Below, in pieces: positions 6,326 to 14,950 of a stretch of DNA of 23,469 nucleotides. Position numbers and translations under genes: made by a program. Location of the stretch: NCBI GenBank assembly GCA_001780825.1, contig MFIX01000220.1, forward strand, positions 1 to 23,469. The letters are read 5' to 3'. Position 1 is the first letter of the stretch; each line of letters opens with the position of its first letter. The notes beneath the pieces were generated by a model, which worked only from the letters and a program-made list of their open reading frames with translations, was not told the DNA's origin and did not search any database. The DNA is from Candidatus Glassbacteria bacterium RIFCSPLOWO2_12_FULL_58_11. GTDB lineage: Bacteria; Gemmatimonadota; Glassbacteria; GWA2-58-10.

Positions 6326-7882
6326 CTATTTTATCTCAAGCTGTTTCCTGGAAGGCAGGGAATAGATCGCGAACGTATCCTGGCGCATCATCGGGTCATC
6401 GCGGAGCTGAAGGCTGATCCCGGTTTTTTCCTCCAGCTCCTGCAGCAGCGGCGACTCCTCCTCCATCAGATGCAACGCCACCGAAGGATGGACTTTCAAC
6501 AGGAGAGTCTTTTCTTTCTTAGCCGCGCCGATCTTTCTCAGGGCCAGCTCCAGCTCGCCGGAGACCACTTCCGGCGTGAATATCCTGCCCCTGCCCTCAC
6601 AGGCCGGGCAAGGCACGGTCAGGCTGTGGTAGAGGCTGGAGCGCACACGCTGACGGCTCATTTCGACCAGACCGAGCTGGCTGATATCGAATGCCTTGGT
6701 CTTGGCCCGGTCGAATTTCAGGTAACGGCGGAACTCATCCAGCACTTTCTGCTGGTTTTCCCGGCTCTCCATGTCGATGAAATCACAGACTATGATACCT
6801 CCAAGGTCCCGCAGCCTGACCTGGCGGGCGATTTCCCGGGCCGCCTCGAGGTTCGTGCGCAGGATAGTCTCCTCCTGGTCCTTTTCACCGGTGTAGCGGC
6901 CGGTATTGACATCAATCGACACCAGGGCCTCGGTCTGCTCGAGGACGATATAACCGCCCTTTTTGAGCCAGACCTTGCGATTGAACACCCGGCGGATTTC
7001 CTCATCCAGGTTGTAGCGCGTAAAAACCGGTTCGCTGTCTTTGTAAAACTGGAGACGGCCGGTCAATTTGGGCGCGATGATCCGGAGGTACTCCCGGATG
7101 ATCCGGTACTCCTCCTTCGAATCGACCACCAGGGCATCCACCCTGTCGTTGAACACATCGCGGAGCAGCCCGCTGATCAGCTTCATCTCCTGGTAAATCA
7201 GGCTGGGCGCCGGGGATTGGCTGGCCTGGCGGCGGACCTTGCGCCAGAGGTTCTTGAGCGAGACGTATTCGCGGTTGAACTCCTCCGCCGTCGTGTCCTC
7301 GGCCGCCGTGCGGACGATTATCCCCTCCCGGTTGGTGACAATGGCACGCAGGATATCCTTGATTTTGTTCCTCACCGCCTGATCGTCGATCTTGCGTGAA
7401 ATCCCGATGCGGCTTTCGAACGGGGCATAAACCAGCAGACGGCCCGGCAGGGAAACCTCCGTGGTTACCCGCGGACCCTTGGTGCCGATCGGCTCTTTGA
7501 TCACCTGGACGATCAGCTCCTGGCCCTCCTTGAGCTGGTCCTGGATCGACTGGAGCTTGCGGGACCGCCGGCCCCCAGCCGCCTTTTCCTCCTCGACCGC
7601 TCCGCTTTCGAAGTCCATATCGAAAAGCTCGTTACCCACATCGCTGACGTGCAAAAATCCGTGTTTCGGCAGGCCGATATCCACAAATGCGGCCTGCATT
7701 CCGGGCAGGACCCGGCGCACGACTCCCTTGTAAATATCGCCTACCATCCTCTGGTCCTGATCGTGATCTACCAGGAATTCCACCAGTTTGCCATCCTCGA
7801 GGATAGCCACCCGGGTCTGATTGAACCCGGCGGAGATTATTATCTCCCTTTTTATCGTTTTATAGCGGGCCTGATTAGCCAT
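6326..7882 (-). CDS. rng: ribonuclease G (RNase E/G family endoribonuclease)
   Basis: This cytoplasmic endoribonuclease processes rRNA and degrades mRNA, preferring 5'-monophosphate ends. The 518-residue length fits RNase G, without the long scaffold tail of RNase E. Residues about 44-145 form the S1 RNA-binding domain (GDIYKGVVRRVLPGMQAAFVD, then GTKGPRVTTEVSLPGR). The DNase I-like catalytic region carries ALVSIDVNTGRYTG, with Asp324, and GGIIVCDFIDM, with Asp367, the two magnesium-binding aspartates. CPAC (Cys425, Cys428) is the zinc-link that joins subunits. The ATG at 7882 gives the usual N-terminus but has only a weak Shine-Dalgarno. The gene lies 182 bp after the radical SAM gene and directly before the rplU promoter, an arrangement common in many phyla. 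Confidence 0.96.
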   Translation of the reverse strand: MANQARYKTIKREIIISAGFNQTRVAILEDGKLVEFLVDHDQDQRMVGDIYKGVVRRVLPGMQAAFVDIGLPKHGFLHVSDVGNELFDMDFESGAVEEEKAAGGRRSRKLQSIQDQLKEGQELIVQVIKEPIGTKGPRVTTEVSLPGRLLVYAPFESRIGISRKIDDQAVRNKIKDILRAIVTNREGIIVRTAAEDTTAEEFNREYVSLKNLWRKVRRQASQSPAPSLIYQEMKLISGLLRDVFNDRVDALVVDSKEEYRIIREYLRIIAPKLTGRLQFYKDSEPVFTRYNLDEEIRRVFNRKVWLKKGGYIVLEQTEALVSIDVNTGRYTGEKDQEETILRTNLEAAREIARQVRLRDLGGIIVCDFIDMESRENQQKVLDEFRRYLKFDRAKTKAFDISQLGLVEMSRQRVRSSLYHSLTVPCPACEGRGRIFTPEVVSGELELALRKIGAAKKEKTLLLKVHPSVALHLMEEESPLLQELEEKTGISLQLRDDPMMRQDTFAIYSLPSRKQLEIK

Positions 7883-8064
7883 GTAAAATTCCCAACAAAG
7901 TAAAATGTTTCAAAACAAGCCTGTTCCGGACTGCCTGAAACCAGCCTGAGTTACCCAGGCAAAATTGACAAGTTCGTCCAATAGTTAATTTAACAGGCTA
8001 TTATCAAAGTGCAAAAAATATCTTACGCCGCACAACTCTTTTCTTGCGTGCTGATTCATCAAAT

Positions 8065-10644
8065 TCAGAATTCCAGGGGAGTAGCTCGCAACTCTCCGCG
8101 GCGCACAAAGGACTCTTTCTTTTCGATCCGGCAAAGGCTGCTTCGGCCGCGGTCGAGATCCAGAAGCCATTCCAGAAAACTGTCCGCCCGGACCGCATTT
8201 TCGCCCTGAACGTCAAGGATGACCGAGATTGCCGGCTCTTTATCATCGATTTCCAAGCCCTCCAGCGCCGGGCGCAGGCTCACTTCTTTCCGGCGGCCTT
8301 TTTTATCCAGACGGATAAAAAGCGCTCCCTGCGCCAGCCTTTCCGCGCAGCAGCCTCCGATATAGTCAAGCCAGCTCCGTTCTCCGGGCAGGACTTCCCG
8401 GTCCAGGCTGATCCGGTAGAGGCAGCAGCTTATATCCGCGGCAAGCTGCGGGAGGCGGCTCTCGGGGGGAAGAGCTTTCAAGGCCATAATCTGAAAGCCG
8501 GTAAAATCCCGGAAAGTCCGCTCCAGGGTTTCCCGCAATGCCGTCTGGTCGGTCGCGGTGCATTCGAAGTCGAAATACTCGGCCTCGCTCTCCACCGCCA
8601 GCGGCAAAGGCGGCGAGAAGTGAAGCTTCATGCGGGGATTGAAGCCCTCGGTGTAGCGCACCGCCTGACCGGAGCGCCTGAGCATGAACTCGATGGCGCG
8701 GACCAGGTCCAGGTGTCCCAGGTAGCGCAGAAATCCCCTTTTGGCGTAACGCACCCGCCAGAGCCGCATGACAGGGCTCTCGGGGCCGGCGGTCAGCGCC
8801 GTGCGGGTCAGGGGCAAAGCCGCGGATGGGATTTCGCCTTCCAGGGATTCCGGCAGGCGCAGCTCACGGCAGACCGCCGGTTTTTCCGCTCCGCAGTTCA
8901 GGCAGGGACCCTCGGCGCAGTCGGCCACATTTTCGCCCAGGGCCGCCTGAAGCTTCTGGCTGCTCAGGAAAGCCTCGGTCACCGGAAGGCGGACATAGTG
9001 CCAGGGCAGCGGCTCGCTTTCCTCGCGGCCGCGCAGATAGGCTTCCGCTTCCAGGCCGGCAGTCTCGAACGCTTGTTCCCAGAGCGCAAAATCAAAACAC
9101 TCTCTCCAACCGTCAAGCCGCGCCCCGCGCTCCCAGGCCGCCTGCACCAGGCCGGCGACCCGGCGGTCACCGCGGGCCAGCACGCCCTCGATGATCGCCA
9201 GGCGCGGATCGTGCATCTTCAGCGTGACATTGCGCGATCGCACCAATTGCCGGACCCGGTTCATGCCGGCCTGGAGTTGCTGCAATCCGGTCTGAGGCTC
9301 CCACTGGAACGGCGTTCCGGGCTTGGGCACAAATGGGCTCAGCGTGACATTGACATTATGCTTGCCGGGAATCTCACGGCCCAGCCGGGCCACCCGGTCA
9401 ACCAGCCGCGCGATCTGGTCGATATCCTCTTCGGTCTCGGAGGGCAGCCCGAGCATGAAATAAAGCTTCACCATGGTCCAGCCCGCCCGGAAAGCCTCTC
9501 CGGCGAGCTCGAGCAGGTTTTCCTCCTCCACCTTTTTGCCGATCACGCCGCGCAGCCGCGGGCTGCCTGCCTCGACCGCGAACGTCAGCCCGCTCCGGTT
9601 CCCGCCGTCCAGCCGGCCAAGAAGCCGCAGCGTGCTCCGGTCCACCCTGAGACTGGGAAAGGACAGGCGCACTCCGTTGCTTTCCAGCTCCGGCTGAAGG
9701 ATCTCCACCAGCTCTTCGACCGCCGGGTAATCGGCCGAGGAGAGCGAAAGCAGGGTGACCGCATCCCAGCCGCCGCGGCGGATTCCATTGCGGACAGTCT
9801 CGACAATCGCGGCCACCGAGCGCACCCGCACCGGCCGGTAGTACATGCCCGCCTGGCAGAAACGGCAGCCGCAGGTGCAGCCCCGCATGATCTCCACCGA
9901 AAAATGATGCTGGGCCAGCTCCAGCAGCGGCAGGGGCAAGCCATCCGGGGCGGGTTGCCGTTCCAGCCCGGCCACCCGCTGTACGATTACCTGAGCGCCG
10001 CCGGGCCACGGGGGCTGTTCACCAGGCACGAACACGCCCTCGATCCTGCCGAGAGCCTCGAGCCGCTGCTTTCGGGAGGCTTTGCTTTTGCGGAGCTCGA
10101 TCAGTGTCCCGGTAATCCGGCAGAGCGCGGTTTCCCCATCGCCGAGAACGAAAAAATCGAAAAAAGGGGCCAGTGGTTCCGGGTTCACCGTGCAGGGTCC
10201 GCCGGCGCAGACCAGTGGATCGGACTCTCCCCGGTCGGCGGAGCGCAAGGGAATACCGGCCAAATCGAGGACGGTGAGCACATTGGTATAGGTCAGCTCG
10301 GACTGCAAGGTAAGGCCCAGGAGATCGAACTCCCGCAGCGGGGTGAAACTTTCCAGGCTGTAGAGTGGGATCCGGTGCTCGCGCAGGAGGCTTTCAGCAT
10401 CCGGCCAGGGGACAAAGGACCTTTCGACAGTTACGCCGCCGAGCCGTGAAGCCACCGCGTGGAGGACCTTAAGCCCCAGGTTGCTCATCCCGACCTCGTA
10501 GAGATCCGGGTAAATCAGAGCCAACCGCAGGTCTTCCGGACTGAGTGGCTTTCGCTCGATTCCGATTTCGCTGCCGATATAGCGTGCGGGTTTCTGGACG
10601 AACGGCAGAACGTGCCGCTCGAGACGGTACAACAATGAGGACAT
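8065..10644 (-). CDS. fused radical SAM protein (TIGR03960-type) and DUF2344 (TIGR03936-type) protein
   Basis: The 859-residue product joins two proteins often encoded separately next to rng-rplU-rpmA. Residues 1-600 match the B12-binding-like and radical SAM family: VQKPARYIGSE (16-26), YPDLYEVGMSNLGLKVLH (45-62), and EIMRGCTCGCRFCQAG, where Cys256, Cys260 and Cys263 form the CX3CX2C iron-sulfur site. A second cysteine cluster follows (Cys576, 581, 584, 592). From residue about 626, VRYAKRGFLRYLGHLDLVRA and EGFNPRMKLHFSPPLPLAVE are classic DUF2344. The biochemical reaction is unknown; the conserved location suggests a role in ribosome or tRNA modification. The ATG at 10644 was chosen over one at 10707 because family N-termini start near MSSLLYRLERHVLPFVQKP and because an intrinsic terminator lies between the two. 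The Shine-Dalgarno is weak. Confidence 0.92.
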   Translation of the reverse strand: MSSLLYRLERHVLPFVQKPARYIGSEIGIERKPLSPEDLRLALIYPDLYEVGMSNLGLKVLHAVASRLGGVTVERSFVPWPDAESLLREHRIPLYSLESFTPLREFDLLGLTLQSELTYTNVLTVLDLAGIPLRSADRGESDPLVCAGGPCTVNPEPLAPFFDFFVLGDGETALCRITGTLIELRKSKASRKQRLEALGRIEGVFVPGEQPPWPGGAQVIVQRVAGLERQPAPDGLPLPLLELAQHHFSVEIMRGCTCGCRFCQAGMYYRPVRVRSVAAIVETVRNGIRRGGWDAVTLLSLSSADYPAVEELVEILQPELESNGVRLSFPSLRVDRSTLRLLGRLDGGNRSGLTFAVEAGSPRLRGVIGKKVEEENLLELAGEAFRAGWTMVKLYFMLGLPSETEEDIDQIARLVDRVARLGREIPGKHNVNVTLSPFVPKPGTPFQWEPQTGLQQLQAGMNRVRQLVRSRNVTLKMHDPRLAIIEGVLARGDRRVAGLVQAAWERGARLDGWRECFDFALWEQAFETAGLEAEAYLRGREESEPLPWHYVRLPVTEAFLSSQKLQAALGENVADCAEGPCLNCGAEKPAVCRELRLPESLEGEIPSAALPLTRTALTAGPESPVMRLWRVRYAKRGFLRYLGHLDLVRAIEFMLRRSGQAVRYTEGFNPRMKLHFSPPLPLAVESEAEYFDFECTATDQTALRETLERTFRDFTGFQIMALKALPPESRLPQLAADISCCLYRISLDREVLPGERSWLDYIGGCCAERLAQGALFIRLDKKGRRKEVSLRPALEGLEIDDKEPAISVILDVQGENAVRADSFLEWLLDLDRGRSSLCRIEKKESFVRRGELRATPLEF

Positions 10645-10660
10645 CCTGCTTCTCTGCCAC

Positions 10661-10689
10661 CTAATAAAAAAGAGCCGTCCGTTCGGCTC
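10661..10689 (-). terminator. intrinsic terminator in the leader of the radical SAM gene (candidate attenuator)
   Basis: On the minus strand GAGCCG (plus 10684-10689) pairs with CGGCTC (plus 10672-10677) around a six-base loop and is followed by TTTTTTATTAG. It ends only about 17 bases before the start codon at 10644 and about 70 bases after a strong promoter, so it would stop transcription of the gene it precedes unless bypassed. Confidence 0.75.
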
Positions 10690-10762
10690 CACGTACTGAA
10701 GCTGCATCTCGACTGGAGACTGCTTTTTCTCCCCCAGCGACCGGCGCCACCTGGAGATAGAA

Positions 10763-10789
10763 ATTATACGATGCGGCGCGGTAAGTCAA
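10763..10789 (-). promoter_or_regulatory. sigma70-type promoter for the radical SAM gene
   Basis: On the minus strand TTGACT (10789-10784) and a perfect TATAAT (10768-10763) are separated by 15 bases, slightly short but acceptable. The upstream sequence is AT-rich, like an UP element. Transcription would begin near 10756, leaving a leader of about 110 bases that contains the terminator at 10661-10689. Confidence 0.7.
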
Positions 10790-10928
10790 GAAAAATTATG
10801 AAATTGTAAAAATTGCGGCCTCTTCCGTTCTTTTTCCGTAAAGCTGCGGGCAGGTGCTGGAAGGGTAGGCTGCGGTTTGAGGTAAGCCGGCCGTCAGTGG
10901 CCGAATTATGCGACGAGCTCCCGAGATA

Positions 10929-11396
10929 CTAAAAAACGAACCGTACGCTCCACTCGCCGCTGTAATCCGTGCCGAGTGCGGTACCGGAGATTACTTTATC
11001 GGTTTTCTGTCCCTGGAACATGGCGCTGCCGCCGCTCGTGTCCAGTGTTTTGAAAGCGATAAAGCTCGCTGAGATTGACCCCTCGACCACCAGAAATGTG
11101 TCGACCGGCGCGCGGCCGAATCCCTCGCTCAGCGGATCGATTTTCAGCAGGAGGCCCTCGAAGTTGAAATCCCGCTGCACCAGCTCCAGGCGCATGCGGC
11201 TGGTTTGCTTGATGTCGCCATCGGAGGAGAGCAGGGCGATAGTGCCCTCCCAGACTCCCTGAAGGCTGCCGGAGCTGTTGAGCGAAACAATCCGCTCATC
11301 ACCGCAGCCGCCAAGATAAACGCACAGGCTGATTATCAGGGCGGCGGCAAGAGGCCAACGCCGTGCACCTCGTGGTTTTTTCAGGCTGAAATTCAT
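10929..11396 (-). CDS. small predicted lipoprotein of unknown function
   Basis: I do not recognise a named family. The 155-residue protein starts with a basic region (LKKPRGARRW), a hydrophobic stretch and the lipobox LGGC, so signal peptidase II should cut before Cys31 and attach lipid there. The mature part, about 125 residues, alternates short hydrophobic strands, including GVWEGTIALL, RLELVQRDFNFEGLLL and GTDYSGEWSVRFVF, and is probably a small beta-sandwich or barrel. The start lies 16 bp downstream of the stop of the SH3b/beta-barrel protein, so the two are probably co-transcribed and may act together at the outer membrane. Base use matches the neighbours. Lipoprotein status is firm; function is unknown. 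Confidence 0.8.
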   Translation of the reverse strand: MNFSLKKPRGARRWPLAAALIISLCVYLGGCGDERIVSLNSSGSLQGVWEGTIALLSSDGDIKQTSRMRLELVQRDFNFEGLLLKIDPLSEGFGRAPVDTFLVVEGSISASFIAFKTLDTSGGSAMFQGQKTDKVISGTALGTDYSGEWSVRFVF

Positions 11397-11412
11397 ACAA
11401 CTCCGGCTTTCT

Positions 11413-12954
11413 TTAGAAACTGAAATTCAGGCCACCGGTAAGACGCAGGGTGGTCGAGAGTCCTATTTCATAGTCCGGGGCCACCAGCCGGGCCACCCGC
11501 GGAAATACCTGCTGCGCCATTTCACCCCTGAGCGCGCACCCCGGTATCAACTGGATGTCCACCCCGGCTCCGTACTGGAAAAAAGCATATTGGGTAGTGC
11601 CCGCTGGAGAGCGGCCGGGTTTCGGAAACATCAGGGCACCGGCCCCGCCCAGCAGGTACAGGCCCTCCTCGCGCCCCCAGGGATAATACAAAGCCTGGCC
11701 GGACAATTCAGCGCAGTTCAGAGAATTACCTCCCGTGCCGCCGGCATTCAGCTCCACCGGCAGCCAGGCCCCGGAAAGCTCGAACCCGAGCTTGTCCAGC
11801 CAACGGTAGCCGGCACGCATCCCGCTGACCGCAGTCCCGTTGATGGAGAAGCGGGGCGCAAACATCTGAAAACCGCTGAATGGAGTCAGGTAGAGCCTGG
11901 CGGCGTCCATGAGCCCCTGCGGCATCTCGAGCAAGGGAAAATGAAAGGCCCCGCCCAGGTAAACCTGGTGCAGGAGATCGTTGCCTCCGCTCATGACCGC
12001 ATTGCCGCGGTAGCCGAACTCGAGCGCGATATCGGAAGTGAGGAACAGCTTGCAGCCGGCCCCAAAAACCAGGTCCAGCCCGGTACTGCTCGAATCCCCC
12101 TCGGCGGAGCGGGACATTCCGGCGCCGATCTCGGCGAACGGCACGGCCAGGCGGCCCGGCATATAGCTGTAAACCAGCCCGCCGGTGATAAAGGTGCGGT
12201 TGACCCCGCCCTCCACCTGACCCGCAATCTGAGAATTGAGACGGCTGAAAGAGGCCGTGCCGCGGTAAGCGAAATCGCGGGAAAAATTCCGGGTCACCGT
12301 GAACCCGGCGGAGGTTGCCGCATTCCCATCAAACAGCAGAACGCCAAGCTGCGGAGTGAACGCCGTCCTGCGGCTGTAAGGCTCTTTGTTTTCCAGCACG
12401 CTTTCCTGGCGCTCGTAAGGCTTGAGCTCCCTGGCTTGCATCATCTCCCGGCCCACCGTGTCCCCCGCCGCCATTTCACCCATGGAATCCGGCAGCTCGG
12501 GAACAGCGCTCAGACCGAGCAGTTTCACGAGACTGTCGCGGGCCTCCTCTTTGGTCCGGATCGCGGTGATAATTGCCCGCGAGCTGTCCTCCATGAGGGT
12601 TATCTTGACACCCAGGCTATCGGTCAGCGCTTTGAGACTGTCCGACTCCTCATTGGTCAGCGGCCGGTCATCCGGGTCCCAGGGGCCTACCAGGTCTTCC
12701 CGCACCCAGCCAATATCGCCGTTGGGCACCAACACTCGCAGCCAATTGCGGAATTTCCTCTCGGCCCGTAAGCGGTCGCCGCGGTAGAGGGTGGTAACCT
12801 GGTCGTACCCGGCTCCCGGCCCTTTGCGGACATTGGCGTAACGGTTGGTCACCACCATGTCCAGCGGGAGCTGCTGGCCCTCGAGCGGGCCGGCAGCCAG
12901 ACAGAGCCACACCGCAGCCAGGATACCGAGGCTTATTCTGCTGTATTTGTTAAT
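11413..12954 (-). CDS. SH3b-domain outer-membrane beta-barrel protein (start codon uncertain)
   Basis: The protein has a signal peptide (KYSRISLGILAAVWLCLAAG), then a bacterial SH3 domain of about 60 residues (VVTNRYANVRKGPGAGYDQV through GDIGWVREDLVG). A helical, charged stretch rich in DSLK/EEARDSL follows, and then about 300 residues of alternating short strands ending in GLNFSF. A terminal Phe after a final amphipathic strand is the usual outer-membrane barrel signal. The likely job is an envelope protein that touches peptidoglycan or glycans with its SH3b part and sits in the outer membrane. The start is a problem. The open frame extends to a TTG at 13008 with no Shine-Dalgarno, while AGGGAG stands five bases before an ATT at 12954, which would give a neat signal peptide. 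I annotate the ATT but both are possible. A lipoprotein gene follows 16 bp downstream. Confidence 0.75.
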   Translation of the reverse strand: MNKYSRISLGILAAVWLCLAAGPLEGQQLPLDMVVTNRYANVRKGPGAGYDQVTTLYRGDRLRAERKFRNWLRVLVPNGDIGWVREDLVGPWDPDDRPLTNEESDSLKALTDSLGVKITLMEDSSRAIITAIRTKEEARDSLVKLLGLSAVPELPDSMGEMAAGDTVGREMMQARELKPYERQESVLENKEPYSRRTAFTPQLGVLLFDGNAATSAGFTVTRNFSRDFAYRGTASFSRLNSQIAGQVEGGVNRTFITGGLVYSYMPGRLAVPFAEIGAGMSRSAEGDSSSTGLDLVFGAGCKLFLTSDIALEFGYRGNAVMSGGNDLLHQVYLGGAFHFPLLEMPQGLMDAARLYLTPFSGFQMFAPRFSINGTAVSGMRAGYRWLDKLGFELSGAWLPVELNAGGTGGNSLNCAELSGQALYYPWGREEGLYLLGGAGALMFPKPGRSPAGTTQYAFFQYGAGVDIQLIPGCALRGEMAQQVFPRVARLVAPDYEIGLSTTLRLTGGLNFSF

Positions 12955-13049
12955 AGTTGCTCCCTGTTTCCGCAGCCCGGGCGGATCGAATTTACAAAAC
13001 TCAAGCAAAGTGCCGCTAAATCGTAGATCGGAAAAAAGATAGACGCGCT

Positions 13050-13809
13050 TTAGTTTTCAGTACTGCTTCTTTTTCGCGGCTTCAGGTACTCGAAAAGCGC
13101 GGGTAGAGTGGTTATCCCTTTCTCCCCGGCGCGCTCGATAAAGCGCAGGAGCACCTCCGCGGTGACCTGGGCATCGCCCAGGGCGCGGTGACGAGCCGGG
13201 AAGCCCAGGTTGAAATAACGGGCCAGCTCATCCAGGTTACGGCGCTCGAGCTCCGGCAGCAGTCGGCGCGCCAGAACCCTGGTGCAGAGTTTCGGGTTCA
13301 GCAGGCGGCAGCCGGTGGCCAGGGCGATCTCGCTCTGGACAAACCGCCTCTGCGCAAATCTCCCGGAAAGTCGGGCAGCCGGCGAGCATCCCGTAGGAGA
13401 TACCGGTAAGACTGGTGATCGGGCCGGGAATCGGCCGCTGCGGGTCAATCAGGGTCTCGTAACTCTCCTCTATCCGGCAGCCATTGACTTTTACCATCCC
13501 GATTTCGATCACCCGGTCGGCGGGCGGAGCGAACCCGGTGGTTTCCACATCCACCACCACGAACGACGCCCGGGTCAGCTCAGCGGCCTGGAACGATTGC
13601 TCGTAGCCGGTGACCGTCCAACGTCCATCCGGGAGACGGCAGAACCGCGGATCGGGCTCCAGCATGGTGGCGGCCAGCCGGCTGGAAAGCTCCTCGCTCT
13701 GGCCTTGCAGGAGCAGAACCTGGCGGCAGAGCTCAGCCGGGCCCAGCGGCCCCTCGCGCAGCAATGCCAGGGCTTTCTCCACCGGCAATAGATTTGGCGT
13801 GACAGCCAT
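13050..13809 (-). pseudogene. DnaQ-type 3'-5' exonuclease, frameshifted and missing its Exo II motif
   Basis: Two reading frames together make a DnaQ/PolC-epsilon-like exonuclease. The first (from ATG at 13809) has a winged-helix-like N-terminus of about 75 residues, then FVVVDVETTGFAPPADRVIEIG with Exo I residues Asp87 and Glu89, continuing to CPTFREICAEA. The second frame resumes with RRFVQSEIALATGCRLL and carries the Exo III motif HRALGDA to a stop at 13050. The switch lies at about 13341-13350. Between these points the family normally has about 15-20 residues containing the AHNxxFD motif (Exo II); they are absent in both frames. So a small deletion, not a multiple of three, has removed the motif and shifted the frame. 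The product should be inactive unless this is an assembly error. An N-terminal extension of this kind occurs in DnaQ proteins fused to or related to UvrC-type nucleases. Confidence 0.82.
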
Positions 13810-13844
13810 CGCTCAGCAGCCGGTCCCTTCAGGCCCACAAAAAT

Positions 13845-14651
13845 TCATTTACGGCAGACCGCAAGCAGGTCGAGGCTCTGCTCGACATCCTGACGGATGA
13901 TATAGTAATCCTCGAAACTGTACCGGGTGAGGTAATCCCGGTCTTTCTCGCCGCCCAGGAACGCGGGCAAACCCTGCCGCATTTTAAGCAGGGACAACTT
14001 GAAAGATTCCGGGGCCAGTCTGCGGAAAAAAGAGACCACAGCCGAGCCGGCCTGGAATTTAGCCTGCTGGATCTGCTGTACCTCCTCTTTGCCCCGCACG
14101 CCCCAGACCTCCACTTTCGAAAATACCGATTTCAGCACCTGCTCCAGTTCCCGCGGATAGTATTCACGCTTGTGGTACCGGTTCCAGGGCTTCTGGTCCG
14201 GTTTCAGCCGCAAAGTCTTGTTGGGGGTAGTCATAATCAACATGCCGCCTTCTTTGAGCACCCGGTGGATGCGGGCCACAAAGGCGAGATCATCCTCCAC
14301 GTGCTCGATCACCTGAAAAGACACAGCGGCATCGAAAGTCCCTTCCTCGAAAGGAACGCTGACTCCATCGTACCAGGAGAAGCGGCAGTTATCGGCCCCG
14401 TACTTTTGCGAGGCGTGGGCCACCGCGTTCCGGTCCACATCCAGCCCGACAATCCGGCTCACTTTGCGGCTCAGGAGATGTGTGCCATAACCCTCCCCGC
14501 AGCCCACTTCGAGGACCGAGATTTCGGCAGGAAGCTCTTTTATAGCGAAATCGTAAACGAACAGATGCCGCAGGTAGAGCAGGTACTGTTTTTTCGCAAC
14601 TTTAAAACGGTCCGGCACCAGCCGCTCGCCGATCACCGAAACATCACTCAT
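13845..14651 (-). CDS. class I SAM-dependent methyltransferase
   Basis: The 268-residue cytoplasmic protein has the Rossmann-fold methyltransferase signature: motif I VLEVGCGEGYG (residues 46-56), the acidic end of strand 2 in GLDVDRNAV, then DAAVSFQVIEHVEDD and VLKEGGMLIMTTPN, which are motifs II and III of the Methyltransf_11/UbiE-like type. After the catalytic core, about 90 residues form a C-terminal helical part with no known motif. The substrate cannot be told from sequence; many relatives near polysaccharide loci methylate sugars or lipids, but this one has its own promoter and stands 446 bp from the polysaccharide genes. The ATG at 14651 has GGGAG eight bases upstream. The broken exonuclease gene begins 35 bp downstream. 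Confidence 0.9.
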   Translation of the reverse strand: MSDVSVIGERLVPDRFKVAKKQYLLYLRHLFVYDFAIKELPAEISVLEVGCGEGYGTHLLSRKVSRIVGLDVDRNAVAHASQKYGADNCRFSWYDGVSVPFEEGTFDAAVSFQVIEHVEDDLAFVARIHRVLKEGGMLIMTTPNKTLRLKPDQKPWNRYHKREYYPRELEQVLKSVFSKVEVWGVRGKEEVQQIQQAKFQAGSAVVSFFRRLAPESFKLSLLKMRQGLPAFLGGEKDRDYLTRYSFEDYYIIRQDVEQSLDLLAVCRK

Positions 14652-14749
14652 CAGAGATTCTCCCTTAAGCCTTCGATAACGGCACGGCTGTTTTGGAATA
14701 ATAAGTCACAGGCTCTCCGGCGTGCCGCTTTTCGGATAATCCTGCAAAT

Positions 14750-14778
14750 AATATACCCCCGTCCCCCAATGAGGACAA
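14750..14778 (-). promoter_or_regulatory. sigma70-type promoter for the methyltransferase gene
   Basis: On the minus strand TTGTCC (14778-14773, four of six matches), a 17-base G-rich spacer and TATATT (14755-14750, five of six matches) point to a start near 14743, about 90 bases before the ATG at 14651. Confidence 0.55.
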
Positions 14779-14950
14779 GGGGTCTAACTTGTTAGCAAGT
14801 ACCAGGTTAAATAATCTCCCGCCGCGCTCTCCACAGCCACTCCGCCGGGGAGACCGGAAATAACGGCACTTCGGAGGGTACTCGAATGACAAAGACATTT
14901 ACAGGTCCGCAGATTTTAATGCGGAAAAACCGGAGGAAGCGTGTTGCAGT

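Noticed and set aside
6323..7399. A 358-residue plus-strand open frame opposite rng
   Set aside because: It lies fully inside the antisense of a well-recognised RNase G, starts at a TTG-type codon without a Shine-Dalgarno and has no known domain.
7964..8000. TTGACA on the plus strand between rng and the radical SAM gene
   Set aside because: No good -10 stands at the right distance and there is no plus-strand gene to serve.
8044..10449. An 801-residue open frame on the plus strand
   Set aside because: It mirrors the radical SAM/DUF2344 gene on the minus strand, has no recognisable domain and is rich in Gln, Arg, Ala and Pro, as expected for antisense of GC-rich coding DNA.
13050..13809. Programmed ribosomal frameshift in the exonuclease gene
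   Set aside because: There is no slippery heptamer at the switch point, and joining the frames still would not restore the missing Exo II motif.
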